64,000 bases of DNA from Gymnothorax reevesii (Eukaryota; Chordata; Actinopteri; Anguilliformes; Muraenidae), in assembly GCA_029721435.1 (NCBI GenBank), contig CM056574.1, forward strand, positions 74,319,501-74,383,500. Reading direction: 5' to 3'. The notes under the pieces were generated by a model. The model saw only the letters and a list, made by a program, of their open reading frames with translations. It had not been told where the DNA came from and made no database searches. This document shows positions 1 to 10,688 of this stretch, piece by piece. The number at the start of each line of letters is the position of its first letter. Within the stretch, counting starts at the first letter, position 1. The position numbers and the translations under genes are program-made.

Positions 1-1182
1 ACCAAATTTCATGAACATTCAAGCACTTTTATCTCAACATGGCCGTTTCAAGAGGGCGCTGTGGAGCCACCTGACCACACCCAATTTAATATCAACATAT
101 AGTTCTACTTGGAAGTGGACTCCTATAAAGCCTGTAAAGTTTCGCGCAAATTTTACAAAGCATGTGCGCGTAAAACCAACTTCCTGTTTCATGGCGGAAC
201 ATCGAAATTCGCCGCGACGCCACGGACACAAAGTTCAATGAATCCAAAAAAGCTTCGCAATTTAACATCGACAAGGTCTGAAGATGTTAAATTCAAAATT
301 TTAAGTTGATCGGATAAAATCTCTAGGAGGAGTTCGTTAAAGTACGAAGCCTGTGAATGGCAAAAAATTTAAATAATTTGCAAATTCAATTAAAAATGGC
401 GGACTTCCTGTTGAGTCTAGGTCATGGCACCTAGAGACTTTTTTTTAGGTCTTGGCATAGTACACATGTCCACCGAATTTTGTACTTGTAGGTCAAACAT
501 GCTGCGAGGGCTGCTTCATTGAAATTTTCTAGGTGGCGCTGTAATGCAATTTTGCCACATCCATCTGTAAACCCTAAATCCTAGTTAAAAGTAAGACCTG
601 CTTAATATGTTTGCAAAGTTTTGTGAGTTTTCAAGCATGCTGAGGCCCTCAAAAATGCAATTATGTATTAGGGGGCGCTATAGAGCTACCATATCACACC
701 CAGTGCCAAATGAGATATCGAATCAAAGAACGTAATATTTCTAGTCTATGAGCCAAGTCTGGTGAGTTTTCGAGTATGATAAAACCCTCAAAAATGTGTT
801 CGTAAAATCTAAAAAAACGCAGGAAATGGCTCATAGCTCACTTCCTGTGAGGCAAAAAAATTTCAAAAAAATTTACAAAAAAATTTATGATGACTACTAT
901 GACTCTATAAAATTTCGTGAGAATCCGAGCAAGTGCGTTCCAAAATGGCCGCGTGTTTGGTGGCGCTATAGAGCCACCGGGGCATGTCCAAGCACAAAAA
1001 TAATAATACTTTGCAATTTTCACCACGACTGACGTGTGCGCAAATTTTTGTGAGTTTTCGTGCATGGCAAAGCCCTCAAAATTGCGTTCTCCCAGCAGAA
1101 TAAAAAGAAGAAGAAGAAGAGGAATAATAAAAATCCCATCAAAAACAATAGGTTCCTCGCACCTTCGGTGCCAGGGCCTTAA
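1..1182 (+). mobile_element. Family A hairpin-ended repeat, 5'-truncated by window edge
   Basis: This is the end of a family A copy whose start lies outside the window. It contains the recurring blocks of the family: GAGGGCGCTGTGGAGCC near 50, the CTCTAGGAGGAGTTCGTT block near 320, GGTGGCGCTGTAATGC near 531, GGGGGCGCTATAGAGC near 671, and the tail TGGTGGCGCTATAGAGCC near 959. It ends with CCCAGCAGAATAA, an AAG run and one hairpin module. It closely matches 14435-15626 along its length, so the two are recently related. No conserved protein frame is seen; open frames here are repeat shadows. Confidence 0.85.
1129..1182 (+). repeat. Terminal hairpin module (single)
   Basis: The module runs from AAAAATCCCATCAAAAACAATAGG into a stem GCACC-TTC-GGTGC and closes with GGGCCTTAA, directly abutting the next family A start at 1183. 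Other copies read GGGCCCTAA, so one base of the terminal motif has changed here. Upstream is an AAG run (about 1104-1122). Confidence 0.8.
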
Positions 1183-1500
1183 TTAAAGCTGCAAGCAGCG
1201 TTGAAAGGGCCCTCGCACCCCTCGTGCACGTTGGGGTGGCAGCAACATCTTGATGGGTGCAAGTGTCCATTAAGAGCCATTGGGCACTGCTAGACTGTGA
1301 GCAATGTGGTTTCCTGAGGGGAGTGCAAAAATTTTCTAGAGGGCGCTACAATTCCATTTTGACATGCCTGTGTGCAAAATCTACAACAAGGTAATTGTAA
1401 TGTCAGGCTCCATGAGTGTGTTGATTTTTGTAAATTTTCCAGCAGGTTTAGACCTTCAGAAGGGCAATTGTTTTATTATATAAAACATATACGAAACATA

Positions 1501-1533
1501 TACGAAGACGTATAGGTCCTATACGTCTTCGTA
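1501..1533. repeat. 16-bp perfect inverted repeat with 1-base loop
   Basis: The arms at 1501-1516 (TACGAAGACGTATAGG) and 1518-1533 are exact reverse complements around one T. It sits at the 5' edge of the L2 insertion, just upstream of ORF1, and could belong to the L2 leader or to the junction. Confidence 0.9.
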
Positions 1534-1732
1534 GCACCTGTTGTGCTGAGCGTTTCTATCCCATTTTTATGTCAATATCACGTTGATTTTTTCTGAGAAT
1601 TTTCTGCCTTTAACGGAATACAGTCGCAAAATTTCGCGCTTTTGACGGCCTGTAGGCTACTTCTGCAAGACGCCCGTGAGGTGAACCTTGGACTTGGGCT
1701 ACGCGGCATCCTACAAACGTAAGTTAAAAACC

Positions 1733-2647
1733 ATGATGGCTTCCCCTTGTTCGCCGACCTCTTTTCCTGTCTTGTGCTCTGAATGTAATATGTTTTGTTA
1801 TGACTCCTCTGCGCTTAGTGGCTCTTTCATTTGCAAGAAATGTGTCTCATATGCTAGCTTAGCTGAAAAGCTTTTACAGCTGGAAGCTCGCGTAGAAACG
1901 CTGCAGAACATTAGGTCAAATGAGGAGTTCATTGATTCTTTCTTGGTCCAGCCTGAAACGAGTGTTAATGTCAGTTCTCTTTCTGTTTCCCGTTCATTAC
2001 CTGCTGCAGCAGCTTCTTCACAGCGTGATGTGTTTGTAACAGTTCGAGGTAAACGTAGGGGGAAGAAACTTGAGCAGCCACCCAGTCCCTCTCCCGTTAA
2101 ACTGTTTAATTCATTTGCTCCCCTCGAAGAATTTGAGCCAGGCGAACGAGTACCGGAAAAGTCTCTAATTATCGGGGATTCCATTGTTAGAGATGTAAGG
2201 GTGTTTAAACCGGCGACCACAGTGAGCTGTATTCCTGGCGCTCGTGTGACTGATATCGAGGCGAATCTGAAATTACTCGATCAGGGCAAACGTAAGTTCT
2301 CCAAAATTATTATCCACGCCGGTACGAATGATATTCGATTACGACAATCGGAGATCACAAAGAGCAGTTTTAAGTCGGCCTGCGCCCAAGCTCTAAAGAT
2401 GTCACGGTCAGTGACTTTCTCTGGTCCGTACCCGATCCGATGTAGTGATGAAATGTACAGTAGATTGGACTCGCTCAATCGCTGGTTGTCTGAGTGGTGC
2501 GCAGATAATAACGTCGGTTTCGTGGACAATTGGCGAGCTTTCCGGCGAAGACCTGGTCTTTTGAGGAGGGACGGTGTTCACCCATCTCGAGAGGGCACTG
2601 CACTTCTGTCGAGAAATCTGGCCTACGACTTAAATTATTGTAGTTGA
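1733..2647 (+). CDS. L2 ORF1 protein: zinc finger plus SGNH esterase-like domain
   Basis: This is an uninterrupted frame of 304 residues from the ATG at 1733, in the good context AAAACCATGATGG; the frame is open further upstream but has no ATG there. Residues 15-37 hold spaced cysteines (CSEC...C...CKKC), resembling the PHD-like finger of CR1/L2 ORF1 proteins. From about residue 145 there is an SGNH/GDSL hydrolase fold: GDS with Ser150, GTND with Asn199, and DGVHPS with Asp280 and His283, so the visible catalytic motifs are intact. In this family ORF1p binds RNA and the esterase may act on lipids, but its role in retrotransposition is not settled. The open frame is surprising because ORF2 of the same element is destroyed. 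Expression is not implied. Confidence 0.85.
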   Translation: MMASPCSPTSFPVLCSECNMFCYDSSALSGSFICKKCVSYASLAEKLLQLEARVETLQNIRSNEEFIDSFLVQPETSVNVSSLSVSRSLPAAAASSQRDVFVTVRGKRRGKKLEQPPSPSPVKLFNSFAPLEEFEPGERVPEKSLIIGDSIVRDVRVFKPATTVSCIPGARVTDIEANLKLLDQGKRKFSKIIIHAGTNDIRLRQSEITKSSFKSACAQALKMSRSVTFSGPYPIRCSDEMYSRLDSLNRWLSEWCADNNVGFVDNWRAFRRRPGLLRRDGVHPSREGTALLSRNLAYDLNYCS

Positions 2648-2695
2648 CTGCCGACAGCTAAATCTAAATTCCTGACATTCAGCTTTGATAAACCG

Positions 2696-3022
2696 TTGAT
2701 TAGGTCAAACCCTGTAGAGATTGTGTCTATTCCTCGAATTCCAATTAAATTAAGAAAGAAGAATCGCGGAGTACATCACAAAAACTTGATTTGCATTAAC
2801 ACCAACTGTATCAATCTACCAATAAATAAATATTCTCTCAAAATTGGTCTATTGAATATTAGATCCTTGAACTCTAAAGCAGCTCTTGTGAACGAATTAA
2901 TCTCTGATTGTTATCTTGATATACTGTGTCTCACAGAAACATGGCTGAGACCAGATGAAAACTTATCTTTGAATGAAGCATCTCCACCTGGTTTTATATA
3001 CACTCAAAACCCCCTATCATAA
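2696..3022 (+). pseudogene. L2 ORF2 N-terminus: endonuclease fragment
   Basis: The frame contains an apurinic-like endonuclease start: GLLNIRSLNSKAALVNE and DILCLTETWL, the latter carrying the metal-binding Glu. It has no ATG and stops in the deletion junction at about 3015-3022. The GDFN, SDH and other downstream endonuclease motifs that the minus-strand copy retains are absent, so it cannot encode an active nuclease. Confidence 0.85.
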
Positions 3023-3891
3023 GTAGACTTGATGTTAAATACCATTGTTATGCAGACGACACGCAGCTCTATATATCCTTTAAACCGGGTGAAAATGATC
3101 CGGTTACTAGATTAGAGATGTGTCTTAAAGCTGTTAAAGCTTGGATGACGCAAAATTTTCTTTCACTAAACCCAGATAAGACTGAAATATTGGTACTGGG
3201 TCCCAAATCTCTTAGGGACTCATTTATTAAGTTTTCTCTTAACTTAGATGGTCTCTCTGTTTCTGCCAGAGCTGTCGTTAAAAACCTTGGGGTGACTCTT
3301 GATTCAGAACTCTCTTTCCAGGCTCACATCAACAATATCATCCGAGTGGCTTTTTTCCATCTTCGAAACATATCTAAACTTAGAAAGATGTTGTCTCTTC
3401 AAGACGTTGAAAAATTGGTTCACGCATTTGTGTCTTCTCGGCTGGACTATTGCAATGTCTTACTGTCTGGTTGCACGAGCTCAGCCCTGAAACGTCTTCA
3501 ATTAGTGCAGAATGCTGCAGCTAGGGTTCTGACTAGGACTAAGAAATACGATCACATTAGCCCGGTGCTCAAAAATCTTCATTGGCTGCCTGTCAAATTT
3601 AGAATTGAGTACAAAATATTATTACTAACTTACAAAGCTTTAAATGACTTGGCCCCGGAATATCTTTGCAGTCTTCTTATTCCTTACTCCCCACCAAGAT
3701 TACTTCGTTCACAAGGTGCTGACTACTTGAAAATTCCAAATATATCTAGAATTACACTTGGAGGCAGAGCATTCTCTTACAAGGCACCAATTTTATGGAA
3801 CAATCTCCCAAGACAAATTCGGGCTTCAGACACACTCTCTGTCTTCAAGAGTAGGCTGAAAACTTATCTTTTTAGTCAAGCCTATGATTAG
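3019..3891 (+). pseudogene. L2 ORF2 C-terminus: reverse transcriptase from YADD onward
   Basis: The frame resumes at ATAAGTAGACTTGATG and reads the RT active-site motif CYADDTQLY with both aspartates, then the palm/thumb and the C-terminal region (KTEILVLGPKSL, SRLDYCNVLLSG, LHWLPVKFRIEYK, FSYKAPILWNNLP). An internal ATG lies at 3118. It is in a different frame from the endonuclease fragment, and RT fingers and motifs before YADD are deleted. It aligns along its length with 58499-59400 on the minus strand. Confidence 0.9.
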
Positions 3892-3959
3892 TTTATGATT
3901 AGTTATGTGTTGGCTCTGGTGGGACTAACTACAACCTTGATTTATGATATGTTCACGAT

Positions 3960-4510
3960 ATTGGAAGCCAGTGTTATGTAAATCCATGTGGAACCGGTGG
4001 TACTGAGCATGCATTAACGGTGCAAGTGGGGCTTGCTACAGCCTTAGTCACTGGGGAGGTCCATATGGTACTGGTGTACTGTTAAGCAAATCCATGTGGA
4101 ACCGGTGGCACTGAGCATGCATTTACGGTGCCAGTGGGGCTTGTTACAGCCTTAGTCACCGGGGAGGTCCTTATGGCACTGGCGTAGTGTTACGCAAATC
4201 CATGTGGAACCGGTGGCACTGAGATAGCACTTACACGGCACCAGTGGGGCTTGCTACGGCCTTAGTCACCGGGTAGGTCCACATGGTGTTGGTGGTATCT
4301 GATTGAAAAATTACGCAGCCTTGGTCGGATGGAATTTCAGGGCCTCTGTGCTGCAATAAGTGGATGAAGGATACAAGCTTTTGGTCATTAAAATTGCTTA
4401 AATCCATGTGGAACCGGTGGCACTGAGATTGCACTTACACGGCACCGGTGGGGCTTGCTACAGCCTTAGTCACCGGGGAGGTCCATATGGTACTATTGTT
4501 TAGAAAATGA
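3960..4510 (+). repeat. L2 3' UTR tandem repeats (about 105-120 bp units)
   Basis: The segment CCATGTGGAACCGGTGG recurs near 3984, 4096, 4200 and 4404, each followed by GGGGCTTGCTACAGCCTTAGTCACC and GGAGGTCCATATGG. The last interval is about twice as long because of an inserted stretch (about 4300-4390). The same array occurs inverted at 58040-58470, so it is part of this L2 subfamily's 3' UTR. Confidence 0.85.
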
Positions 4511-5099
4511 AAAGTGATCTAACAGCCTGGAATTAGTGTTTGGCCTCTGTGCTGCAGGAAGTGGATGGAGGGGTGTTGACTGTTTCCTGACCAGTCTGCT
4601 TATAACTTCTCACTTGGCACATGACAGAGGACGGTACTTTTATTATCATGCAGTAGTTATCCAGTGCCTCACATCCCTCTCTTCTGTGTCTCTTTCCGAG
4701 GATCTTTCCCTCCACTTCCCTGAGTCCTGGACCGTATGAGCCCTGTCCCTCACCATGAGCGCTGGCTGCTGCTGTCCTGCTGTCCTGGTCCGATCCGGTC
4801 CGGCCCTGGTCCAGTCCTGCACCATCCTCGACTTGCCACTTTCTGAAGCTACCGATGCCACTGTTTAGATGGACTTAAATGGAACTCTTCTGTCGTTTCA
4901 CTCCCTTTTTACATTTTTGTTCTTAATTAGCAAGCCCGCGGAGGATGGGCTCCCCCTCTATGGCCGGGTTCCTCCTGAGATTTCTTCCCACTGGGGAGTT
5001 TTTTCTCACCACTGTTGGAGGATTTTTCTCCCTACTGGGAGTTTTTTGCCTCATTTGCTGTAGTGGGGAATAGGCTGGGCACTGCCTTTTTATTTCTTT

Positions 5100-5182
5100 A
5101 AACTCTCACTGTAAAGCGTCTTTGTGACAGTCTCTGTGAAAAGCGCTATACAAAATAAATTGAATTGAATTGAATTGAATAA
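5100..5182 (+). repeat. L2 3' terminus with (TTGAA)n tail
   Basis: The conserved 3' end CGTCTTTGTGACAG...AAAAGCGCTATACAAAATAAA is followed by four TTGAA-type units. In the L2 clade this structured end is what the element's RT recognises; here that is inferred from family knowledge. Confidence 0.8.
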
Positions 5183-6513
5183 ATCTGACTGGGGGCGCTA
5201 TAGAGCCATTATGCCACATTTAGTGCCAGTTGATGTATTAACTTTCAGACAGTAAGACAATGAAAATTTTTGCCACGTTTAACACTTTTGGACCATTCTA
5301 TGGCCTTAAAACGTGTGTTCGTAAAATTCGGAAAAACGCAGAAAATAGCTCATAGCTCACTTCCTGTTTGGCCAAAACATTTCAAAAAAATAAGCATTGC
5401 CTGGAATGACTAATGCAATGATCACACCAAATTTCATGAACATTCAAGCACTTTTATTTTCACATGGCCATATCTAGAGGGCGTTGTGTAGCCACATGGC
5501 CACTCCCAAACTAATATTAGCATATATTTATACTTGGAAAAAAAATCACACAAAGTATGTGGGAGTAAAACCAACTTCCTCTTTCATGGCGGGATATCGA
5601 AATTCGACGCAACGCCACGGATACATCGTTTGATGAAATCAAAAAAGCTTCGCAATTTAACATCAGCAAGGTCTTTAGTTATTATACAACAAATTTTAAG
5701 GTGATCGGATAAAATCTCTAGGAGGAGTTCGATAAAGTACGACACCTGTGAATGGCATAAAATCCAAAAAATTAGAAATTTCAATTAAAAATGGCGGACT
5801 TCCTGTTGAGTCTCGGTCATGGCACCAAGAAACTTTCTTTTAGGTCTCAGGATCTTCCACATGTCCAATGAATTTCATCCATGTAGGTTTGCCGGCCTGC
5901 GAAGGTTGCTTCATTGAAATTTTCTAGGTGGCGCTATAATGCCATTTTGCCAAGCCTAGCTGTAAAACCTATAAGTTAGTACAACAATCAATCGGCTGAA
6001 TGGGTCTGCCAAATTTGGTGAGTTTTTGAGCATGTTGAAGCCCTCAAAAATGCAATTATGTAATAGGGGGCGCTATAGAGCCATAATGTCACATTTAGTG
6101 CCAAATGGGATATTAAATCAAACAACTTCATATTGTCCACCTCTGTGTAAAGTTTGGCGAGTTTTTAAGTATGCTAAGGCCCTTAAAAATGGGTTTGCAA
6201 CATCTAGAAAAACGCAGGAAATGGCTCATAGCTCACTTCCTGTGCGGAGAAAAATTTTCAAAAAAATTGACAAAGCCCTTCATTATGCCTTCTACGGCCC
6301 CACCAAATTTCGTGAGAATTCGAGCAAGTGTGTTCTAATTTGCCGCGTGTTTGGTGGCGCTATAGAGCCACCGGGGAATGCATAAGTACATTTCTTGCAA
6401 AAAAGTAAATTTTTCGCAAGGCCTGAGGTGGGTGCCAATTTTCATGAGTTTTTGACCACGTTTCGGCCCTCAAAAATGCAATTCATTTCGGAGAAAAATA
6501 ATAATAATAAAAA

Positions 6514-8796
6514 TTAAAGCTGCAAGCAGCGTTGAAAGGGCCCTCGCCCCCCTCGCGCACGTTGGGGCGGCAGAAAAATCTTGATGGCTGCCGGTGTCCA
6601 TTAAGAGCCATTGGGCACTGCTAGACCGTGTGCAATGTGGTTTCCTGAGGGGAGTGCTAAAATTTTCTAGAGGGCGCTACAATACCATTTTCACATACCT
6701 GTGTGCAAAATCTACAACAAGGTAATTGTAATGTCAGGCTCCATGAGTGTGTTGATTTTTGCAAATTTTCCAGTATGTTTAGGCAATCAAAGGAGCAATA
6801 CTTTTAAATATCTGACTGGGGGCGCTATAGAGCCATTATGCCATATTTAATGCTAATTGATGGATGACATTAAAGAAAGTAAAATGGAGCTTTCTCAGGC
6901 CTGAAAACATGAGTTCATAAAATTTTGGAAAAACACAGGAAATAGCTCATAGCTCACTTCCTGTTTATGCAATAAATTTCAAAAAATTAACCATTGCTCA
7001 GAATGACTAATGCAATGATCACCCCAAATTTCATGAACATTCAAGAACTTTTAACTTAACATGCCCATATCTAGAGGGCGCTGTGGAGCCACCTGGCCAC
7101 TCCCTATCTAATATTAGCATATATTTATACTTTGGAGGACAATATTATCAAGCTTGGAAAGTTTCAGGCAAATCGAACGAAGTATGTGGGAGTAAAAGCA
7201 ATTTCCTGCTTCATGGCGGGACATCAAAATTTGCCGCAACGCCATGGATACACCGTTGCATCAATCCAAAAAAGCTTTGCAATTTAACATCAGCAAGGTC
7301 TTTAGATATCACTTGCCAAATTTGAAGTTGATCGGATAAAATCTCTAGGAGGAGTTCGTTAAAGTACGACACCTGTGAATGGTGAAAAATCCCAAAAATT
7401 TGCAATTTCAATTAAAAATGGCGGACTTCCTGTTGAGTCTAGGTCATGGCACCGAAAAGAGTTTTTTTTAGGTATCGGCATATTCCACATGTCCACCGAA
7501 TTTCATCCATGCAGGTCAACCACGATGCAAGGGCTGCTTATTTGAAATTTTCCAGGGGGCGCTATAATGCCATTTTTGCCAACTCTATATGTATTTTTTT
7601 ATCAGTGTAATAGAAATGACGGTTTTTAGAATGGTACAAAATTTTGTGAGTTTTTGAGTATGCTGAGACCCTCAAATGGGCAATTCTTTTAGAAATCAAA
7701 TTGGGGGCGCTATAGAGCCATTATACCACATTTACTGCCAATTTCTGTCTCAAATTGAAGACAATCAGACAATTATAATTTTTGCAAAGTTTTGCAAGTT
7801 TTCGAGTATGCTAAAACCTTCAAACGTGTGTTCCTAAAATTTGGAATAACGCAGGAAATGGCTCATAGCTCACTTCATGTTTGGCCAAAAAATTTTAAAA
7901 AAATAAGTATAGCCCAAAAAAACAAATGTAATGATCAGACCAAATTTCATGAACATTCAAGCACTTTTAACTCAACATGGCCGTGTCAAGAGGGCGCTGT
8001 GGAGCTACCTGACCACACCCAATCCAATATCAACATATAGGTATATTTAGAAGTTGACTTTTATTGAGCCTCTAAAGTTTCGGGCAAATCTCACAAAGCA
8101 TATGCGCATAAAACCAACTTCCTGTTTCATGGCGGAACATCGAAATTCGCCGCGACGCCACGGATACAAAGTTCAATGAATCCAAAAAAGCTTTGCAATT
8201 TAACATTGACAAGGTCTTTAGATGTCATATGCAAAATAGGTGGCGCTGTAATGCAATTTTGCCACATCCATCTCTAAACCCTATATCCTCGTAAAGAGTA
8301 TGACCAGCTTAATATGTTTGCAAAGTTTTGTGAGTTTTCGAGCATGTTGATGCCCTCAAAAATGCAATTATGTATTAGGGGGCGCTGTAGAGCCACCATG
8401 TCTCACTCACTGCCAAATGAGATATTGAATCAAAGAACTTAATATTTTTAGTCAATAAGCCAAGTATGGTGTGTTTTCGAGTATGATAAGGCCCTCAAAA
8501 ATGTGTTCGTAAAATCTGAAAAAACGCAGGAAATGGCTCATAGCTCACTTCCTGTGTGGCAAAAAAATTTATTATGACTACTATGACCCTTTCAAATTTC
8601 GTGAGAATCCGAGCAAGTGCGTTCCAAAATGGCCGCGTGTTTGGTGGCGCTATAGAGCCACCGGGGCATGTCCAAGCACAAAAATAATAATATTTTGCAA
8701 TTTTCACCACGACTGACGTGTGGGCAAATTTTTGTGAGTTTTCGTGCATGGCAAAGCCCTCAAAAATGCGTTCTCGCAGCAGAATAATAATAATAA
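6514..8796 (+). mobile_element. Family A hairpin-ended repeat with internal deletion
   Basis: The head (AAAGCTGCAAGCAGCG, GGGCCCTCGCCCCCCTCGCGCACG) is complete. Near 8235 the monomer jumps from GATGTCATATGCAAAAT straight to AGGTGGCGCTGTAATGC, skipping the CTAGGAGGAGTTCGTT and GGACTTCCTGTTGAG blocks present in other copies, a loss of roughly 250 bases. The tail ends CTCGCAGCAGAATAATAATAA and runs directly into the next head without a hairpin module. Confidence 0.85.
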
Positions 8797-10688
8797 TTAA
8801 AGCTGCAAGCATCGTGAAAGGGCCCTCGCCCCCCTTGTGCACGTTGGGGTGGCAGCAAGATCTTGATGGCAGCAGGTGTCCATTCAGAGCCATTGGACAC
8901 AGCTGGACTGCGTACAATGTGGTTTCCTGATGAGTGCGCAAAAATTTTCTGGAGGGCACTTTGATACCATTTTGACTTGCCTGTGCGCAAAATCTACAAC
9001 ACAGTTATCGTAATACGGGGCTCCATGAGTGTGTTGATTTTTGTAAATTTTCCAGCATGTTTAGACTTTCAAAAGAGCAATTCTTTTATAAATATTATTG
9101 GGGGCGCTATAGAGCCATTATGCCCCATTTAGTGCCAATTGATGGATGTATTGAAGAGAATAAGACAGTTCTAATTTTTGCATGGTTTTGCAAGTTTTGG
9201 AGCATGCTACGGCCTTAAAACGTGTGTTCGTAAAATTTGGAAAAACGCAAGAAATAGCTCATAGCTCACTTCCTGTTTGGCAAAAAAGTTTCAAAAAATC
9301 AACAATTGCGGGGAATGACTAACGCAATGATCACACCAAATTTCATGAACATTCAAGCACTTTTATCTGAACATGGCCATATCTAGAGGGCACTGTGGAG
9401 CCACCTGGCACCTGTCTATCTAAAATTAGCATATATCTGAACTTGGGCGGACAATTTTATTAAGGTTGGTAAGTTTCAGGCAAATCTCACAAAGTATGTG
9501 GAAGTGAAAGTAAATTCCAGTTTCATGGCAGGACATCAAAATTCGTCGTGACGCCTCGGATGTATCGTTTGATGAAATCAAAAAAGCTTCGCAATTTAAA
9601 ATTAGCAACGTCTTTAGATATTATATGCCAAATTTTAAGTTGATCGGATAAAATCTCTTGGAGGAGTTCGTTAAAGTGCGACACCTGTGAATGGCAAAAA
9701 ATCCATAAAATTTGCAATTTCAATTAAAAATGGCGGACTTCCTGTTGAGTCTAGGTCATGGCACCAAGAGACTTTTTTTTAGGTCTTGTCATATTTCACT
9801 TCTCTACCGAATTTCATACATGTAGGTTTACCAGGCTGCGAGGGCTGCTTATTTGAAATTTTACAGGGGGCGCTATAATGAAATTTTTGCCACGCCAATA
9901 TGTAAGCTTTTTATCAGAGTATTTTGAATGAAGGTCGTTATATATTTACAAAATTTTGTGAGTTTTCGAACATGCTGAGACCCTCAAAAAGGCATTTCTT
10001 TGAAAAATCTGATTGGGGGGGCTCTTGAGCCATTATGCCACATTAGGCTCCAGTTGATGGATGACAGTGAAGAGAACAAGAAATTTATAATTTGAGCAAG
10101 GTTTGGCAAGCTTTGGAGTATTTTAAGGCTTTCAAACGTGCGTTCATAAAATTTGGAAAAACGCAGGAAATAGCTCATAACTCACTTCCTGTTTGGCCAA
10201 AAAATTTCAAAAAATTAAACCTTACCCGGAATGACGAATGCAATGATCACACCAAATTTCATGAACATTCATGATGACTACTATGACCCTATCAAATTTC
10301 GTGAGAATCCGAGCAAGTGCGTTCCAAAATGGACGCGTGTTTGGTGGCGCTATAGATGTCTGAGCACAAAAATAGTAATACTTTGCAATTTTCACCACGA
10401 CTGACGTGTGGGCAAATTTTTGTGAGTTTTCGTGCATGGCAAAGCCCTCAAAAATGCGTTCTCGCAGCAGAATAAAAAGAAGAAGAAGAAGAAGAAGAAT
10501 AATAATAAAAATCCCATCAAAAACAATAGGTTCCTCGCACCTTCGGTGCCAGGACCCGTTCCGGGCCCTGGCACCGGTCGGTGCTCGGGCCCTAATAATA
10601 AAAATCCCATCAAAAACAATAGGTTCCTCGCACCTTCGTTGCCAGGACCCATTCCGGGCCCTGGCACCGGTCGGTGCTCGGGCCCTAA
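8797..10688 (+). mobile_element. Family A hairpin-ended repeat, short, with two hairpin modules
   Basis: The head has one change in its palindrome (GCTGCAAGCATCG) and lacks one T of GTTGAAAGGG. At about 10270 the sequence jumps from CATGAACATTC to ATGATGACTACTATG, joining a mid-monomer block to the tail. A second small loss near 10350 removes the GAGCCACCGGGGC segment of the tail. It ends with an AAG run and a double hairpin module. Confidence 0.85.
10507..10688 (+). repeat. Two tandem terminal hairpin modules
   Basis: Modules at about 10507-10595 and 10600-10688 each begin AAAATCCCATCAAAAACAA and hold two stem-loops: GGTTCCT-C-GCACC with GGTGC-C-AGGACC, then GGCCC..GCACC with GGTGC..GGGCC, closing in CGGGCCCTAAT. 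They are separated by AATAATA. The second has GTTGCC for GGTGCC in the first stem, weakening it. Confidence 0.85.

Larger units (their letters stand above)
1480..5182 (+). mobile_element. L2-clade LINE, internally deleted
   Basis: The insert has the order 5' leader, ORF1 (1733-2647), the start of an endonuclease (2696-3022), the C-terminal part of reverse transcriptase (3019-3891), a 3' UTR with internal tandem repeats (3960-4510), and a terminal (TTGAA)n tail after the 3' motif AAAGCGCTATACAAAATAAA. That 3' end is typical of fish L2 elements. Compared with the second L2 copy on the minus strand (57776-61390), about 2 kb coding for most of the endonuclease and the front of RT is missing. It lies inside a family A repeat, so it is younger than that copy. 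Exact ends are uncertain by about 10 bases. Confidence 0.85.
1183..6513 (+). mobile_element. Family A hairpin-ended repeat, interrupted by an L2 LINE
   Basis: The copy starts with the palindrome GCTGC-AA-GCAGC, then GGGCCCTCGCACC and a small GCAC/GTGC hairpin. The family sequence breaks near 1480 and resumes near 5183 (AATCTGACTGGGGGCGCT), as expected if a LINE entered the TTTATAAATCTGATTGGG segment seen intact in other copies. Without the LINE the copy is about 1.63 kb, which fits one internal 0.91-kb monomer. It ends in AAAAATAATAATAATAAAA with no hairpin module. Confidence 0.85.

Noticed and set aside
796..1032. Recurrent 75-78 residue plus-strand frames (KTQEMAHSSLPVRQKNFKK type) in many family A copies
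   Set aside because: They recur because the DNA repeats. Opposite-strand frames of equal length are kept just as well, copies carry different stops and starts, and no protein domain is recognisable.
1688..1732. Earlier start for the L2 ORF1 at 1688
   Set aside because: The codon there is TTG. The first ATG is at 1733 in a good start context.
10507..10688. Hairpins as intrinsic transcription terminators
   Set aside because: They are GC stems followed by AAT runs within eukaryotic mobile repeats; position at element ends explains them better.
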